Below are positions 1 to 11,760 of a DNA stretch of 64,000 nt, piece after piece. The notes under the pieces were generated by a model. It made no database searches, was not told the DNA's origin, and saw only the letters and a list, made by a program, of their open reading frames with translations. Position 1 is the stretch's first letter, and each line of letters begins with the position of its first letter. The translations under genes were made by a program, and so were the position numbers. Source of the DNA: Lepisosteus oculatus (lineage: Eukaryota > Chordata > Actinopteri > Semionotiformes > Lepisosteidae); contig NC_090714.1 in the NCBI RefSeq assembly GCF_040954835.1, forward strand, positions 6,126,501 to 6,190,500, read 5' to 3'.

Positions 1-1280
1 TGTTGGCCATCAGTGGTGTTTTCTTTTTTTCAGTTTTACGAAAAATCTTCAAACGACGGCTCTGAACCGGCTGATGATTGTATCACATCTTTGGTCAGGC
101 GCAGCAATAACTGTATGTGCAGTGCTTTTACCCGGCTAGGCAGCCTGCCAAGTCTTTTAATTAAAGTCTCCTTTAAATAAAGTCTTCCCTACCTCTCTGT
201 AGCAATATAATATGTCATTTCCATCTCATTCAGCTGAAGTTGGAGACCACAAAGAATGAATAATGTTGAACCAGGCCAGTGCCTCATTGTTCACTCCCAT
301 CAGCTCAGAGAAATGCTACAGTCTTGGGGAAAGCTACAGGTGGAAAGGACGTGGGCTTTGGCGCTGAACCTCTGCTGACACTCTGTGATTCATTTTTAAT
401 AGTTATTGTTAAATTGTTGGTCGGATGTGCCGAACAGAAGAGGGCCCACCCCCCCCGTCCAACAGGCTTTTATCTAGAGCCACGCAGTGATTACACCGTT
501 CTGCACCATCGGTATAAAAACACTGTGTGAAGGTCATGCCGCAGTACATTCAGGTTCTGAGGTGGATACGTACCGGGTGCTTAATCTGGCCTTCTCAGAC
601 AACTGTATCATGAAACTGTGCTTGTGCTATCCCAGATTCTCTCCTCTGAAGTGGAAATCTGTATAATTTAATTTCTAATGTACACAGTATGCACACCAAG
701 ACATGCCTGTTTATATACAGGTTACATAAACCTGCGTACAAGCAGACACGAAGCTCAGATGATCTATTCAATAAAACTGGATCATGAGAACCACAACAAA
801 GCAGCCCAATGCAATCCTTACAAATGGGACCACATATAGACAGATAGTCCTACGGATGTTAAAATCATTTCATTGGTCTTGCAGTCAGCAACTAGAAACA
901 TGGGACACTAGTTCTGCATCTGATTGTGGTGCTTGAAGGAGAAAGTGTGCTTCTGGGACTGCTGTCTTTTCTTTGGCTGTCATTTAAGGGATCTAATGAG
1001 GCTTTTGATGATGTAATTGTCTTTCCATCCTCTTAATAGCTGTTTGGAGATGGCGCCTTAGGTTTTTAATTTTCATTATGTTGGTGGGCTCCCTCTGGTA
1101 ACAGTTGGTTTGAATTAACTTCTGTTAGAGTGCGTAGAACAGAATTAATTATTGCTACCGGACAAGAAAAAAAAACTCAAATTCTTTTTGTTAATTAACA
1201 AACATGGCCCTAGAAGGGCATAACTCAGTTACACATTATTTCTGTGTTTGAAATGGTGATATTCATCATTGGGGAAGATG
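1..1280. other. No gene recognised
   Basis: AT-rich noncoding sequence with no convincing exon, probably capn15 upstream intron or flank. Confidence 0.5.
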
Positions 1281-1546
1281 GGGCGGAGCGGTGGCACTGT
1301 GGCCAAGGATCTGGCCCTGTGGCTGGAAGGTTGCTGGTTCGAATCCCACGGCCCGCCATTGGGCCCCTGAGCCAAGGCCCTTAACCCCAAAATCTCCAGG
1401 GGCGCCGTATAAATGGCTGACCCTGCACTCTGACCCCAAGCTTCTCTCCCTGTCTGTGTGTCTCATGGAGAGCAAGCTGGAGTATATGAAAAGACGAATA
1501 ATGCAAGAAATTGTATAGGGCCAATAAAGTGACCTCTCTCTTATCA
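1281..1546 (+). repeat. tRNA-derived SINE, family T, near full length
   Basis: It begins GGGCGGAGCGGTGGC and has an RNA polymerase III B-box-like GGTTCGAATCCC at 1338-1349. It ends in AATAAAGTGACC. The same sequence occurs on the minus strand at 8327-8599, 24646-24903 and 36729-37014. Confidence 0.85.
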
Positions 1547-2029
1547 ACACCAGGGGAAGGGACTAGCCACTATTTGGGGGACAACATCCTTGCGTGATCC
1601 GTATTAAATCAGGACGCAGTGCGAGTGAGAGCAATTGTGAAGGCTCGAATCAGGTTGTAGAGAAGAAAAAAGCCAAGGGATTCACAGCTCATGTGGAAAT
1701 CGTTTTCAAACTAAGACCAGGATGCCCTTCCTTGCCCGAAGTGTAGTGGGAGTATTGAACAAGCTGCCCAACCGTGTCGTTGAAGCTGACAACCTGACTT
1801 CCTTCGACAAAGAGCTGGAGGACGCTCTCGGTTCTGTGAACTTCTCGCCACCAAACAGACTATGTGGGCCAAAAGGCCTCCTGTTGTTTGCTACCATTCT
1901 TAAAGTCTAAGCTTCTTGATCTGCAGTGAACGAAATAATCTGCCTGAAGAAAGGACGTGCGTGAATGTGTCCTATATACAGCGTATGCCAGCACTAGAAA
2001 ACAGCAAGACAGTTTTGGGGTAACGCAGA

Positions 2030-2430
2030 AGAGGAGGAGCTTAGGGGGCGTAACTACTGCGAAGCCTAGTCTTCTCTTACGGGCAGTGTTAAAAATAAAC
2101 GTCACGGGCGCTGGCAATGACCCGCCTTCCCCACAGGAATAGGAAAAAGGCTGTCTCCTTTATAGAGTGGCTGCAGGAGCAATTACTCAGGATCTCAAAG
2201 GCTGTGGAATTAAAGCGCGTGTATTGGCGCAAACGCGTTCAGTCTCCTGCCCTGTGCTTTCAAAGCGCTGCCGGCCTGCGCGGGGCTTGCATCACGCCCC
2301 GGCCTCCCACAGCTGTCACTCTGTTTTTCCTGCGCCGGTTTTCGTGACGCCCGTTAAATATTTCATTCCCGCGCGACGCCAGGAATTGAATCATGCAGGC
2401 TCCCGCGATGCCATTTCCTGGAATGCCATG
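2030..2430. promoter_or_regulatory. CpG-rich patch
   Basis: The stretch is rich in CpG, with several CGTCAC/GTGACG motifs and GCGCGACGCC. No coding exon is seen next to it. It may be a regulatory island in the upstream capn15 region. Confidence 0.25.
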
Positions 2431-2696
2431 TCCGACCGCTCGAAGGCACGCTCCCTAATCTTTTCAGTTCTGTCTATACAGTATATGTCCATCCCACTAT
2501 AATGTAGGACTTTTGTGGCTTAAAGGATTTGTGCATGGAGTTGGATATGGATACCACCAATTTCCAGGGCCCATGGGCTACCCCCAAGTGATAGGAGGAG
2601 CACTGCCGCCTCTCTTCTCTATGAATTGAACTGACTGAATTGAATTGCGGTGTATCAAGGTTGCATGTTTAACCGAGAGCTGTGTCACAAGCTTGA

Positions 2697-3235
2697 TCAA
2701 TCAAGTCAAGCTCAAGTTTATTGTCATTATACTCATATACAGGTAGATGGTATAACGAAATGCTATTTAGCTAGCTCTCAGACGATACGTAGTACAGAAA
2801 AAAGCAACAATACAATTGAAGAATAAAAGAAAGACGGAGACGACAGGCGGTGTGCAAAAAAACAACAGCAGGCGATGGGCAAAACAACAAAAAGGTAACG
2901 GGTCATGTGCAAAAACAACATCAGATGTGCAAAAACAGGCATCAACAGAATGAAATAAAGGGATAGAAATTACGGGGAGTGAGCTTCTTGACATGTGAGG
3001 TAGAGGTAGATTTCAATGTGTGTTTGAGTTTTTGGTAAGAGAGAAGGCACTGAGAGGTTCAGATCATAGGTGAGAGAGGCTGGGAGTTGAATAGTTTGAT
3101 AGTGCGGGGGTAAAAACTGTCTCTGAGTCTGGTAGTCCGGGCCTGAATGCTCCGGTACCGTTTGGTACCAATCAACAGTGATCGATAGAGTCTGTAATAC
3201 TGTCTCTCCTAAGACAATGGCACGGTTAGTATCTC
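2697..3235 (-). mobile_element. LINE (L2-type) 3' end, 5'-truncated
   Basis: The low end CAAGTTTATTGTCATTATAC and the AACGAAATGC block that follows are the reversed 3' end of common fish L2-type LINEs. The high part resembles the decayed C-terminal frame region. No intact frame remains. Confidence 0.7.
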
Positions 3236-4147
3236 TATGATGCTCGTGTTCTGTGTTAAAGCTAATAATAATGAATTCGGGCTTCACTGTTTATATGCCG
3301 TACAAACTAGTGTGATTTTCAGTTCCAAAAGAGGTAACAGAATTCATGTGTCCAACGAGCGATGGCGGTTGCACTTAGTATTTTCTCAATCTGAAAGGTC
3401 CCCTCTGAAGGCACTGTTAGGATTGCATTAAAATTCCTGCAGCTCTGTTCGGTTCTCTCGAGAGTGAGAATCAAAGCTCACTGCGCTGCAGAAATGGGAA
3501 TGAAATTCCTTTCCCCCCCAAAGACAGCTCTGCGTTCCGTTTTATTAGGTACAGCTTGATTAAATAAAAGATAAAGGTGGTCGAGCACTACAGTTCAGTT
3601 GAAATGACCTTCACAGGCAGCGGTGCTCTGGGATTTTAAACAACAGCCGTTTGTGAATTCAGCGTAAAATTCCGATTAGTCTCGTTCTGCGAGAAATTGG
3701 GAGCCCCTGCCGATCGGCCGCGTTTGGAAGAGTGATTCCCTGTTCACGCGCAGCCTGTCATCTGCCGAAGAACCAACAGTGCAACTTGGCAGCAAGTCTG
3801 TAACGCACAAGGGCAGAGCCTGAGGAAGGAACAGGAGGCAGAAAACAGGCCTGGATTGAGACAGAACCACAACCCACAAGGCACCTGCAGTTTGCTAACT
3901 CGGCGTTTGATGGAGGGCTTTCATAGGGCTGGAGTGAGGAGTCTCTGGTCAGCAAAGCAGACGTCAGAGTTTCTAAACTGTGACCTGCTTGCTTTAATCC
4001 GAGACTTGTGGATAGGTTGGTCGTATGGGAGTATACATCGCGATGGCGGTGCTAGCATCCCTGGTCTTTGTTAATATTGCTACAAATGTGGGGTTACAAA
4101 ACTCAGGAATTGACCGAGCAATTTAGTCAATAAGTGAAATAATTTTT

Positions 4148-4920
4148 CATAACCCCCAGCTTGTAAGTGCTTTCATGCGATACACCTGAGTGGCTGGTAT
4201 AATTTGAGGCACGTGAATTCTTTGTTCTCTGGCACAGCTTTGTTGAGAGGAGTAATAATCCAGGCACACTTGGTTAAACAAATATTTATTTACAATGACA
4301 ACACATAAAACTACACTACATACAACAAAACGTGCCACACACAAGTTACTTTATGAACAGTATTTATAAACAAGACGTTTCAAGGGCCAAACATTCTGGT
4401 CACCCAGAAAACCCCAGACCGATACTAAGCACTTAACTCTTAATGCCTACAGAGGCCACACAAGAGATGAGGTTTCTTCTAATTAAATACAACGCACCCT
4501 ACAGTTAAATCTCTATCTCTGCACCCTGGATGCCACAAAATAAATGGGAGCCTATATCCCTATCCATAAAATGGTATCTTTTACCCAGGAAACCCAAGTT
4601 CCGTAAAAACACAGATCGGCACGCTCTCCCTAACAAGGTTCAAATACTTTGCTCCAGTCAGGTTTGGTTTGGGTGATCATGAAGTAGGGGCTCTTGCCTG
4701 GCGCAAGCTTCAAGTCCCCACTCCTCCGGATGTCTCTCTCCTCTCACTGTTGCCTGCCTCTTGTCTCTTCCTCTTTCTCTCTGTGCTCTTAATGTGATCT
4801 TGTATTGTCTGTTTCTGTCCTGCTCCTTGCTAATCATTGACCCACAACTTATACCAAAATAAACTTTACAATTGTTTCTGCTCAAGGGACCCCCAGACCT
4901 CGGCAAACAGCCTCTCTGCT
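4148..4920. repeat. Unclassified interspersed repeat, family B (LTR-like)
   Basis: It shares ordered blocks with 47411-48115: CATAACCCCC, TTCTTTGTTCTCTGGCACAG, AAACAAATATTTATTTACAA, CTAACAAGGTTCAAATACTT and GCTCTTGCCTGGC. The reversed blocks contain AATAAATATTTG, which would fit a poly(A) signal in a solo LTR. No protein frame is present. Confidence 0.6.
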
Positions 4921-4971
4921 TTGAAGTTAGAGGTGTTTAATCTTCCAGCTGTCACAAACTTTATCTAAAAT

Positions 4972-5560
4972 CTAAGATAGATACTTTATTGATCCCCTGA
5001 GGGAAATTGCAGTGCAACAGCAGCTTAACACAGACAACACAGCCCGATGTAACGAATGATACAATAATAATAATATAATACATACAATACAATCAGTACA
5101 GTGAGAAGTGCACTAAGAAGTGTTACTCACAGTCCAGAACACACAAAGAACAAACCAGAACAGTACACAAAAAAGTCATATTGCACAATATAAATGTATT
5201 GCACAGGTCCCTGGCATATATTGCCCAAAAACGGTTGTAAACAGGAAAAGAAAAAGATGTGTCAGTTTACCGTTCAGTCCAGAAACAGGTCACTGTCAAT
5301 GTTGCCTCTGCCCAGACCCAAAGTGGATGCGTTGTACAATCTTATGGCAGAAGGCAAGAATGACCTCCTGTAGCGCTCCCTGTCGCACCGCGGATGAATC
5401 CGTCTATTGCTGAACGTGCTCTTCATTTCTACAAGCCTGTCATAGAGGGGATGGGAGACGTTGTCCATGATGGCCTCTAGTTTGGACACCATTCTCCTCT
5501 CAGCCACTACCTCCAGGGGGTGCAGGCCAGACCCAGTGACAGAGCTTGAGACACTTCTCC
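4972..5560 (-). mobile_element. LINE 3' end with C-terminal coding fragment
   Basis: The low end, GATACTTTATTGATCCCCTG, is a well-known fish LINE terminus. On the minus strand 5274-5507 encodes KLEAIMDNVSHPLYDRLVEM and RYRRSFLPSAIRLYN, a typical C-terminal end of a LINE protein. It is 5'-truncated and not active. Confidence 0.8.
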
Positions 5561-6195
5561 ATCACCAAGTGCTGTAACAACATACTGAGATGATGTTAGT
5601 ATTCACTCTGGCTATGACTCCTGCACCTTCGGTGGAGAGAGAGAGAGACGCATGAGGACACTCCCAGCCGCAGAGTCTGACAGGAGAGTTTGCCGTGTCT
5701 GTCACTGACGTTGGAATCCTGGTCGCTTCTGGCTCGTGACAAGATCTCGCTCCCCTTTGAAAACCAGCAGCAGCAGGACTCATTCTAGGCGGGTGGACAG
5801 GGTCCCCATTGAGCATCGTCTAAAAGCGTGTTGCTATTTTGGGATCTGGGGGGGGGGTTTGGAGACGCCAAAAAAAAAATATTTTAAGATTGAGTGCTTT
5901 ATATTTATATTGACAAAATGGGGAAAAAGGGTCAACAGAGATGACTGTAATGGAAAATGTGCAGGAGATCAACCAATATAGGTTTAGGCAACTTGTTCCA
6001 GTCTTTCTTACGTGCTCAGTGAGCAGGATTAAGAGAAGTTTATTCAAGGCGCGCCATTGTGTTGTGGTCTAATTGGTCAAACGAATAAGCCCGTGTTATA
6101 CCAGCTCCTCCCCTTTCACTCTTTTCTACCAGTCGGAGAGAACTGAGGTTATCATGGAATTTCCCTTTCACTTCAGCTGAGTCAGCATAGTGTTC

Positions 6196-6330
6196 TTCAG
6201 GTGGGGAGCTGCGTCAGCATGTGTAGGCTGCAAAGGAACAAGTAATAGGTTTATTTCGTGCTGAAAAGAAAAGAAAGAAAACGCAACGTTTCGGCCGTGG
6301 AGCCTTCTTCGGCCTACAGTGAGGAACACT
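6196..6330. repeat. Foldback (long terminal inverted repeat) element, one arm
   Basis: It begins TTCAGGTGGGGAGCTGCGTC, goes through GGAACAAGTAATAGGTTTAT and an A/G-rich run to AACGTTTCGGCCGTGGAGCC. The same arm, and its reverse complement, form the element at 55455-55640. The right arm is missing here. Confidence 0.65.
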
Positions 6331-7989
6331 GTCAATCCGAGAATTAGGATGGAGATGTCTCATATTTTGGACATTTTGTTATAGGCAGTAAGGTTTTTGT
6401 TTCTAATAAGAACCCTTATGCATTTGAGATTTTTATCTCTCTTTCTTTCCACATTCTTTGTTTTTTGTCCAGACTGCTTAACCCCCTCTCTCTTCCCCAT
6501 TTGTCCACTAGCCTTGATCACTCAGTGGGTTCATTATTTCCTGCCTCTTGGCTTTTTGTGTCTGCCGCCCCCCCCCGTCCTCACCCCCCAGGGGAGAAGC
6601 ATGTCCTGGAGGTGATCGATCAGAGCCAGGACTTTTAGTTTATTGGTGCTGTAATTCTGTCCACCAGCCTGTATAGATAACGTGGCTAAAAATAAACTCT
6701 GAACCATGTGGTTCATTTCAGTGGCTGCAGGGCACTGGACCGGAAATTGAATATGAAGTGATTCAGCAGAGAGGACCATTGCCATTCGTTTGCAGTTCTG
6801 AAGGACAAATTTTTACGATACAGTCATCACTTTCATTCTTCATATTAACAGGCTGAAGATTTGAGTCTCGGGGCTTTTCTAGGTCCAACTATCCCCCAGT
6901 GCTCTATTATGCGCGTGTGCAATACATATTTTTCACGCACCATGTTTTCATGTTTGTTTACTGTATTTAGATGGGTTTTCTGCAATTAGTGGATGCCACT
7001 TTACAGAAAAGCATGCTGTAGTCAGTATTTAAAAAAGGATCTCTGGTGCACCAGTGGCACAAACCTAGCTTTTTTGTTGTTTGTAAAATCAGCATTATGT
7101 TGTTAGTGTCGCTTCAAATCTCACTGCATTTCCTGGGTTTATGTTGGGGGTGCTTCTTTTGAGAATCTGATTTTCCCTGGTTGTTAGCCACAGGATCCAA
7201 CAGAACTGACTTCCTGTAAAGACGTCCCATAGCTTATTAGAAAGAGTCTCATTGATCTGGTTCAAACCTATCTAAAACTGATACCCATCAGTGTGACCTA
7301 CTTTCCCCCAGAACAGGTTTTCCAGGGTTATGATTTTGATTCTGGCATTTTTTTGGAAAGTGTAGTGACTTTATAATGTCGTAACTTTAAAGTTTAATTA
7401 AAAGATTATCAGTGAGATAAGAAAACATTGACAATTGGCATTGGACAGCATGTTTTTGTGTGAGCAAATCGCATATTGGCAATTTCACATCAATTAAAGA
7501 CATTTCCTTTTAAGTTAAAACCTCGGAGCTGTGCGTTAATTACCGTGCCTCATGTTCAGAAGCCGTATCGGAGAATAACGCAGAACGTGCACGTCCTTTT
7601 AAAACACCTGAATTGGAATCAAATGCAAGATTTAAAATGCTGAACTTGTACCTCATGCTCTGCTCCCTATCGGAATGTAATTATGAAACTTATTAACACT
7701 TCTAAGTTGGGAGCATGTTGTAAAAAAAGACATTCCTGGTTTCACACGGTGAGCTCCATGTTTCTTTACTCAGCAGGGCAGATAGATCAAATCAAGGCTC
7801 GGCTCACATTCAAGGATTCACTGATTAATGACCCCAAGTCTTAGATACATTTTCTATTGCCGAAAAAGGTCGAGGATGTTCATATGCAGAATCGTCTGTT
7901 GGTCTTGAACTCCTGCACCTTTTTTGTGATGCATTGCTATAACAAGCGGTTGAGACACCACCGTTTTCCATTCTTGGAAGAGTCAAAAT

Positions 7990-8200
7990 ACATGTTTTGG
8001 CAAGTCGGAGCCCGGGACGTGTCTTTGGGTTGCAACACGCAGTTGACGCAGTGCCCCTGAGGAGAGGGTCCACCCTCTCCTGCGTCTCCCCGGGTACCCG
8101 ACGGCGTGCGGCGATGTCAGCGAGGGACACGCCTCTCCTGTACGTCACTGCGGAGCCTGTGCTGCCTCAAAGGGCGATTGGCTGAGTGGGTGGGAATTTC
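7990..8200. promoter_or_regulatory. CpG-dense patch with CRE-like and inverted CCAAT motifs
   Basis: CpG dinucleotides are far denser here than in the flanks. TACGTCAC at 8141-8148 resembles a cAMP response element, and GATTGGCT at 8176-8183 is an inverted CCAAT box of the NF-Y type. This is the make-up of a TATA-less vertebrate promoter. It lies upstream of the capn15 exons seen here, so it could be an internal promoter or enhancer. Confidence 0.35.
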
Positions 8201-8326
8201 AGAGGAGCCTGTCTACACTTCCTCCTTCTTTACGGAGGTGGTTGCTGGGTATGCAAAACACATTTCAAATATGTGTGTATTTGTATTAAAATACAAGAGC
8301 TAGGCACACCTGTTAAAATTAAGAGA

Positions 8327-8599
8327 TTAAGATCACTTAATTGGCCATAGACAATTTCTTGTTTAAGGAATTTGTCTTTTCGCATACCCCAACTTGCTCT
8401 CCACGAGACACTCAGACAGGGAGAGAAGCTTGGGGTCAGAGCGCAGGGTCAGCCATTTATACGGCGCCCCTGGAGCAGCTGGGGTTAAGGGCCTTGCTCA
8501 GGGGCCCAACGGAGTAGGATTTCTCTGCCAGCCGCAGGATATGAACTGGCAACCTTCCAGCCACAGGCGCAGATCCTTAGCCACAGAGCCACACCGTTA
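8327..8599 (-). repeat. tRNA-derived SINE, family T
   Basis: Reverse-orientation copy with the tail GATCACTTAATTGGCC at its low end and the tRNA-like head (GGTTG, CCACAGGCGC reversed) at its high end. Open frames across it are repeat sequence, not genes. Confidence 0.85.
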
Positions 8600-8622
8600 A
8601 GGCTGTGTCACCACCGAGAGAA

Positions 8623-8805
8623 CATGGCCAGCCATGGGTGCCCCCTTTGCACTGTGTCAAAGAGGCCTGTAGCAGCTTTGAATTGTATCATACAGGTAGT
8701 AGCCCTCAAGGAAACCAGCCTGCCACACTCAAAACGGGAGGATGCAATCTGAAAGCGACTGCACTGAATTTCTCAATTCCAGAAATTAAATCCACATAAT
8801 CATCA
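8623..8805 (+). repeat. Unclassified repeat pair, copy 1
   Basis: It shares CCATGGGTGCCCC, CCTGTAGCAGCT, CCTGCCACACT and GGCTGCACTGAA-like blocks in the same order with 10355-10530. No coding content. Confidence 0.5.
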
Positions 8806-10354
8806 GTCAGTCGGCTTCCAAGCCCGATGGACTGTAGCATTCCAGAATTCGCCAAATGTGCAGCATGTAGAGTATCTGCTTTACACAGAGAATTGAAAAA
8901 TCTTTACATTTTCCGTATTAAAATACCCTGAAACACACACACACGCGTTAATTGGAGCTTGCTGCATTCCAAAAACAGAAAAATCCACCAGTACTTGCAG
9001 ATCGCAGTTTTTTTATTTTGTCCATTTCAGATGCAGCTGTGGGGTTATATACTGCCATTTTGTTTGTTCACAGGCCTGTTGTTCTGGAGGGAAGTATTAA
9101 ATAATTATTAATGTTGGAAGGCTGCCAGACATGACTTGTTCTTTACTCACCGTCTCTTGGGCTGCATTACTAATAAAACTGTACCGTGAGCCTCTGTGCC
9201 CAGCCAGGGGGAAACTAGAACGTCTAAACAAGGCATAAGCAGACAATCGTTGTGGTTTCAGTTCTGTAATCAACATATTGATCTTGTGACAGTTGCAAGG
9301 GAAAAGAGTGAAATAGGTTGGACAGAACATGTTTGTTAAATCGATAATGATATTAAAAAAATATATCCTATGCAGTACTTTAGATAAGCACAAGTTAAGC
9401 GATTAGGGAATTTGGTGGTCAATAATGCAACCTTTCCGTCTTCTAAAAAATTAAAACGGATCTCTAGTGGCATATCTGAAGCCTTCTCCCTGTGGAAATC
9501 TTCAGTGTGTTCCAGCTATTGAGTTACATATAGAAAGTCATTGCCCTGCAATTTGAATTCTTCATTTCCGGTTATATTATCCCGAGATATACTGTAGTCT
9601 GCCGATTTAAAGTGCTTGATTGTTCTTCTGTGAATTATTTTAAGAACGGAAACTGATCTTTAATCTCTTACAGGCCTAAAAAAGTTATGAGTTTGCACTG
9701 CATTCAAAGGTATCTGAATCATTAACCTCTTAATAGTTAAGAATTCCATGTTCTACCCCAGTTGTGCCAGATTTCTCCATAGCAGCAAAGGTGTACTGTA
9801 TGTCGGGGTATAAAGAACAGCGTTTTAATTAAGAATTAAAATCAGTTGAGTAGTTCGGAGGTCTTTTCAAGTATTGCCAGGGTGAGAGAAGAATTTGTCT
9901 TGTGCAGCACGTATTTTATTGGTAAAGAAATAATGCCTCTGATAAGAGTTTTTTTTTGTATAGTATTAAATTATACATGCTTAAGAATCAATATGATATA
10001 TTTCCAGCTTAAAACATCATCTGATGCTTCTTTGATAAAGCTGGTGCTGCAGCATTTTTCATTTGATGACTAGAGCAGTTTTCTGAATGATTCTCCACTT
10101 CATGCATCCCACTCACTCTGTGGCTGCGGTGGGTTCTGTTCGTTGGTCAGTTCCCTTCAAGGTGTCACTGTCTGCCTGCTGCAGTCACTCCCCGTCACTG
10201 GTGGAGCCCTCCAAAACTTGAATGTTCTGAAACATCCTGGAGAGCGGTTTTTCGACTTCGAAGTTTGCCGCGGTCTGTCTTTGAGACATCCGTGCGCGTT
10301 TGGGGGCGGGGCCGGTTGCGTCCTCATGACTGCTGTGCCCTGGGATGCCACTCA

Positions 10355-10530
10355 AAGCCACTAGTGAACATGCCACCCATGGGTGCCCCTTTGCTTTCGG
10401 GGGTGTAAGAGATCTGTAGCAGCTGAGACAGGTCCAAACCTGCCACACTGAATGGTAGAATGGACTTTGCAAGTGGCTGCACTGAACTTTCTAATTTGCC
10501 GAAATGAAGTAAATATCATTGGGATGTGAA
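10355..10530 (+). repeat. Unclassified repeat pair, copy 2
   Basis: Ordered blocks matching 8623-8805 over about 170 bp (CCCATGGGTGCCCCTTTGC; CTGTAGCAGCTGA; CCTGCCACACTGAA). Confidence 0.5.
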
Positions 10531-11589
10531 TGACTTGCTGAATCAGTTCCAGCAGAACATGGTGCTGTATAATGTCATGTTTCTTTTCCATCCCTCACTA
10601 TTAATTCCCCATCTCTGCAAAGACGAACCTAATCCCTTAATCCCGGAAGCCCGCTCGAGTAGTCTGGCGTAGCGGAGGGCAGATCGAGACGCAGATGCCG
10701 CGAAGGGAGCTCTGCGCTGGCAGCCAGAACTCGTTGGAATGGTCCTAACTGCCAACACGTGCTAGCTGCCCCCAGAGTGCCCGCCTGGCCAGGACGCCAA
10801 TCCCAGCGTCTGGGTTAGCTATCGCCTCTGTCTCCCGTCTTTGACACCGGGGCTCCGTCTTGCAGGTCCGGATCATGTTTTGTGTTGCGTTACAGAGCAG
10901 AACAGATGGCCTTTTCTCTGCAGCCTGTCTCGACTTTCCTGCATAATAGTCACTGTTGTGTATTCATTTTTTGTTGTCTGTCTTTGTTGCATTCATGGCC
11001 GATGCAGAAATGACTAAGTCTCACTAAGTTACTTAGCCTTATATCAACCATTCCTTTGTTGGCAGAATCTTCAGGGTTTTTTCCAATTTGCTAAGCAGAA
11101 ATTCTGTTCTTCACTGGAACATTCATGTGGTCTTGGGGCCCAGAGGCGGAGAACAAGATACGTCATACGTCATAGCTTTAGAAAAATGTAGAGCTGCTGA
11201 GGTTCTTCAAAATTGATTAGAATGGGCACCCCTTTAACTAGTGACATAGTCCAGTGTATTGACGATATTTGCGTGGTGATATTGCCAAAGTCGGTACAAT
11301 GACCTTCTTCAGGATGTGTCACAAACTGGATGACGCAAACAGAAATAACAATGAAGTGCGTTTAAGACCGAGGTCAGGAGGCACTTTTCTGCAAGTGGTA
11401 CCCTTGGCCGCCTAGATAAAGGCGGGTCAGACACTGGCTTGGTTGAGCTCTACAGGTGAGATATTGCTAGTCCAATTCTGGGTAATGTTATCGACCGACT
11501 ACGACCAAAACTCCCTCTGCAGCCTCCTGCAAGTGGCATTCCACTGTGAGTCAATTTGGGACTAGTCACCCACGGCTTTCTCAGCTTCC

Positions 11590-11760
11590 TAAACAGCGAC
11601 GGCTCTTTTGGCAGCCCCGTTGCGCGGACGTGGGCGAGAGACGCGTCGCTTCTCCAGCCGGCGCCGATTGGTGCCTTTTCAGGCCCTGTGGAGCTCTCCA
11701 AGCGCCGCGTCTCTGCAGCCGGGGGGGGGGCCCGCCGGAGGAGCACGTCGAGACTTAAAA
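11590..11760. promoter_or_regulatory. CpG-rich patch with inverted CCAAT motif
   Basis: Dense CpG (GTTGCGCGGACG, GAGACGCGTCGC) and a CGATTGGTG motif occur near 11666, followed by a run of G. No coding exon follows within 2.6 kb. Function is not shown. Confidence 0.25.

Larger units (their letters stand above)
5561..8326. other. No gene recognised apart from one foldback arm and a CpG patch
   Basis: Noncoding sequence; the only structures seen are the foldback arm at 6196-6330 and the CpG-dense patch at 7990-8200. Confidence 0.5.

Noticed and set aside
8394-8600. Open frames at 8394, 24651 and 36804 that resemble each other
   Set aside because: They are translations of the same family T SINE, not a protein family.
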